Part shown: one piece after another, positions 62,691 to 64,000 of the stretch
Numbering within the stretch: position 1 is the stretch's first letter
How the letters are laid out: each line of letters opens with the position of its first letter
Source: Mycobacterium heidelbergense
GTDB taxonomy: Bacteria > Actinomycetota > Actinomycetes > Mycobacteriales > Mycobacteriaceae
Reading direction: 5' to 3'
NCBI RefSeq assembly: GCF_010730745.1
Contig: NZ_AP022615.1
Span: 1,054,001 to 1,118,000 of the forward strand
Length of the DNA stretch: 64,000 bases
Program-made: the position numbers and the translations under genes
The notes under the pieces: model-generated
Told to the model about the DNA's origin: nothing
Databases searched by the model: none
What the model saw: only the letters and a program-made list of their open reading frames with translations

Positions 62691-63476
62691 CTGGGCAGTA
62701 TGCCCGCCGTCACACGTTGCCCGCCACGGCCCCCGCGCGTTGGCGATTACCTTTTCTGTGCCGAGATCGACGTTTTGGTGGTGGTCGAATTCGCCCGGGT
62801 CAGCGTCGAGTACCGCCCGCATCGGTGGTTACCCGCGTGGGGCAATGATGCTGCCTGAAACTTGCTAGCGCATGTGCTATCACGTTGGCGAATCAGTCAT
62901 GGCCTGACCCGACGAACTTACGAGCGCAACCACTATTTCCCCAACTCGTTTCAGATTCTCCGCCGGGTCGCGCACTGCTCGTTTTGCCGGCCGGTGCCTG
63001 GGACGCTGACGCCGGCGGTGGCTTCATTTCGTTGCGCGGTACGCGGGCGGACGGGTATCCGCCTTTACGTTCGAAACTGTCGTCCCGCTTGTCCTTCTGC
63101 ATGGCGATGTACTCCTGCCTCGACCGTATTATCAAATTACGCATTGTAGAAGTCCAGGTACCTGACTTCGCTCCAACGGATCAGCAGGCCCTTTTCCAGG
63201 CTCTGCGGCAAACCGTCGCCGCCCAGCTCGAAACGACCGTCGGTGGTTAGTTCAACCTGCTCGGCCAGGCAGCACCCACGTCCAGCCGCTCACCGGTCGC
63301 CCTTGACGAAAGTGTCCTGCAACGACGTAGTACCCGTAGAGCCAATATGTGAGCGGGGGGCCACCAACACAGCTGCTCAACTTGACGATCATGACGGGCC
63401 GACGGGCAGTTGTTTGCCACGCTAGCGTGACGCTCGGCGGCGAGAAGCCGCGCGAGGCGGCGAGAGACGGCGAGAA
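62691..63476. other. 786-nt region without a confident gene
   Basis: Lower GC and weaker codon bias than the flanks. The longest plausible frame is TTG 62885 to 63250 (121 codons), whose last 35 residues (VEVQVPDFAPTDQQALFQAL...) look protein-like; the rest does not, and third-position GC is low. It may be a gene remnant. M. tuberculosis has vapBC47 here, but no similarity was seen. GGCGGCGAGA occurs twice at 63436-63466, just before the guaB3 stop. Confidence 0.4.
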
Positions 63477-64000
63477 TCAGCTCCCGACTGTCAGGCCGAC
63501 CTTCTGGAACTCCTTGAGGTCGCAATAGCCGGCCTTGGCCATCGACCGGCGCAGGCCGCCGACCAGGTTCAGCGTGCCGAACGGGTCGTCGGACGGGCCG
63601 CCCAGCACCCGCTCCAGCGGCGGGCGCTCACCGACGGCGATCTGCAGCAGCGCCCCGCGCGGCAACGACGGGTGCGCCGCCGCGGCCGGCCAGAACCACC
63701 CGCCCCCGAGCGCCTCGGCGGATTCGGCCAGCGGCGTGCCCAGCACCACCGCGTCGGCGCCGCAGGCGATGGCCTTGGCCAGCTCGCCGGAGGTGTGGAT
63801 GTCGCCGTCGGCCAGCACGTGCACGTACCGGCCGCCGGTCTCGTCGAGGTATTCGCGGCGCGCGGCCGCGGCGTCGGCGATCGCGGTGGCCATCGGCACG
63901 CTGATGCCCAGCACCTCGTCGCTGGTGGTCACCCCCCGGGTGGAGCCGTAGCCGACGATGACCCCGGCCGCGCCGGTGCGCATCAGGTGCAGCGCGGTGC
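63477..64000 (-). CDS. guaB3: IMP dehydrogenase-family protein GuaB3, 3' part (start outside window)
   Basis: The visible C-terminal 174 residues are of the mycobacterial GuaB3 type: LHLMRTGAAGVIVGYGSTRGVTTSDEVLG, LADGDIHTSGELAKAIACGADAVVLGTPLAESAEALG, and GGLRRSMAKAGYCDLKEFQKVGLTV. The frame is open to the right edge, so the ATG at 63983 is internal. The active-site Cys loop expected of true IMP dehydrogenases is replaced by GVT-containing sequence, in line with doubts that GuaB3 is a functional IMPDH. Confidence 0.92.
   Translation of the reverse strand, partial: TALHLMRTGAAGVIVGYGSTRGVTTSDEVLGISVPMATAIADAAAARREYLDETGGRYVHVLADGDIHTSGELAKAIACGADAVVLGTPLAESAEALGGGWFWPAAAAHPSLPRGALLQIAVGERPPLERVLGGPSDDPFGTLNLVGGLRRSMAKAGYCDLKEFQKVGLTVGS

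Overview
The window is chromosomal DNA of a slow-growing Mycobacterium, most likely an M. avium-complex-like species. It has very high GC, a PE_PGRS gene, a mycobacterial imuA'/imuB/dnaE2 mutasome and a SAM-IV riboswitch before metC. Gene order follows the M. tuberculosis block from sigJ (Rv3328c) to guaB3 (Rv3410c). Species assignment and ortholog names rest on recognised protein sequence and gene order, not on a search.

Layout. 1-8 kb: partial AraC-type regulator, HSL-type esterase, sigJ diverging from a class III aminotransferase, then dacB1-sugI-nagA. 8-16 kb: YihY-type membrane protein, trpS, alpha/beta hydrolase, icd, and the methionine operon (SAM-IV aptamer, small Cys-ending ORF, metC, metA, methyltransferase). 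16-20 kb: accessory genes (class V aminotransferase, frameshifted DUF222/HNH '13E12' gene, berberine-bridge-type flavoenzyme). 20-29 kb: DUF732 secreted protein, DUF3017 protein, folD, old-yellow-enzyme-type oxidoreductase, and two tandem FHA-FHA-ABC exporters of the Rv1747 type. 28-33 kb: a conservon (sensor kinase, roadblock, DUF742, GTPase) and trmL/spoU. 33-35 kb: an IS110-family insertion sequence whose ends can be placed because an uninterrupted relative of its target lies 2.8 kb away. 35-43 kb: nitroreductase and PPOX-type flavoprotein from a shared promoter, dnaE2 with LexA box, a wax ester/TAG synthase, a small secreted protein, otsB2. 43-52 kb: frameshifted PE_PGRS, VapBC, MaoC hydratase (htdY), lpqD, a two-domain reductase (acrA1), iunH. 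52-64 kb: imuB-imuA' with a second LexA box, guaA, a beta-PGM/GH65 pair, a TetR repressor and its divergent dioxygenase with twin operators, choD, and the 3' part of guaB3.

How parts work together. dnaE2 and imuA'-imuB are separate SOS units under near-identical LexA boxes. metC-metA and the riboswitch form the homocysteine branch of methionine synthesis. The beta-PGM and GH65 genes overlap by 4 nt and probably process an alpha-glucosyl disaccharide. The Rv3405c/Rv3406-like pair is an autoregulated repressor plus alkylsulfate dioxygenase. Many genes have a TANNNT box 6-10 nt before the start codon, the mycobacterial leaderless arrangement, and this was used to choose several starts.

Most notable: the short ORF ending Cys-Arg-Cys between the SAM-IV aptamer and metC; the fully delimited IS110-type element with a Shine-Dalgarno-burying hairpin; a degenerate phosphothreonine-binding site in one FHA-ABC paralog; three families of intergenic inverted repeats; and three genes broken by apparent loss of one G in a G-run, which may be sequence error.
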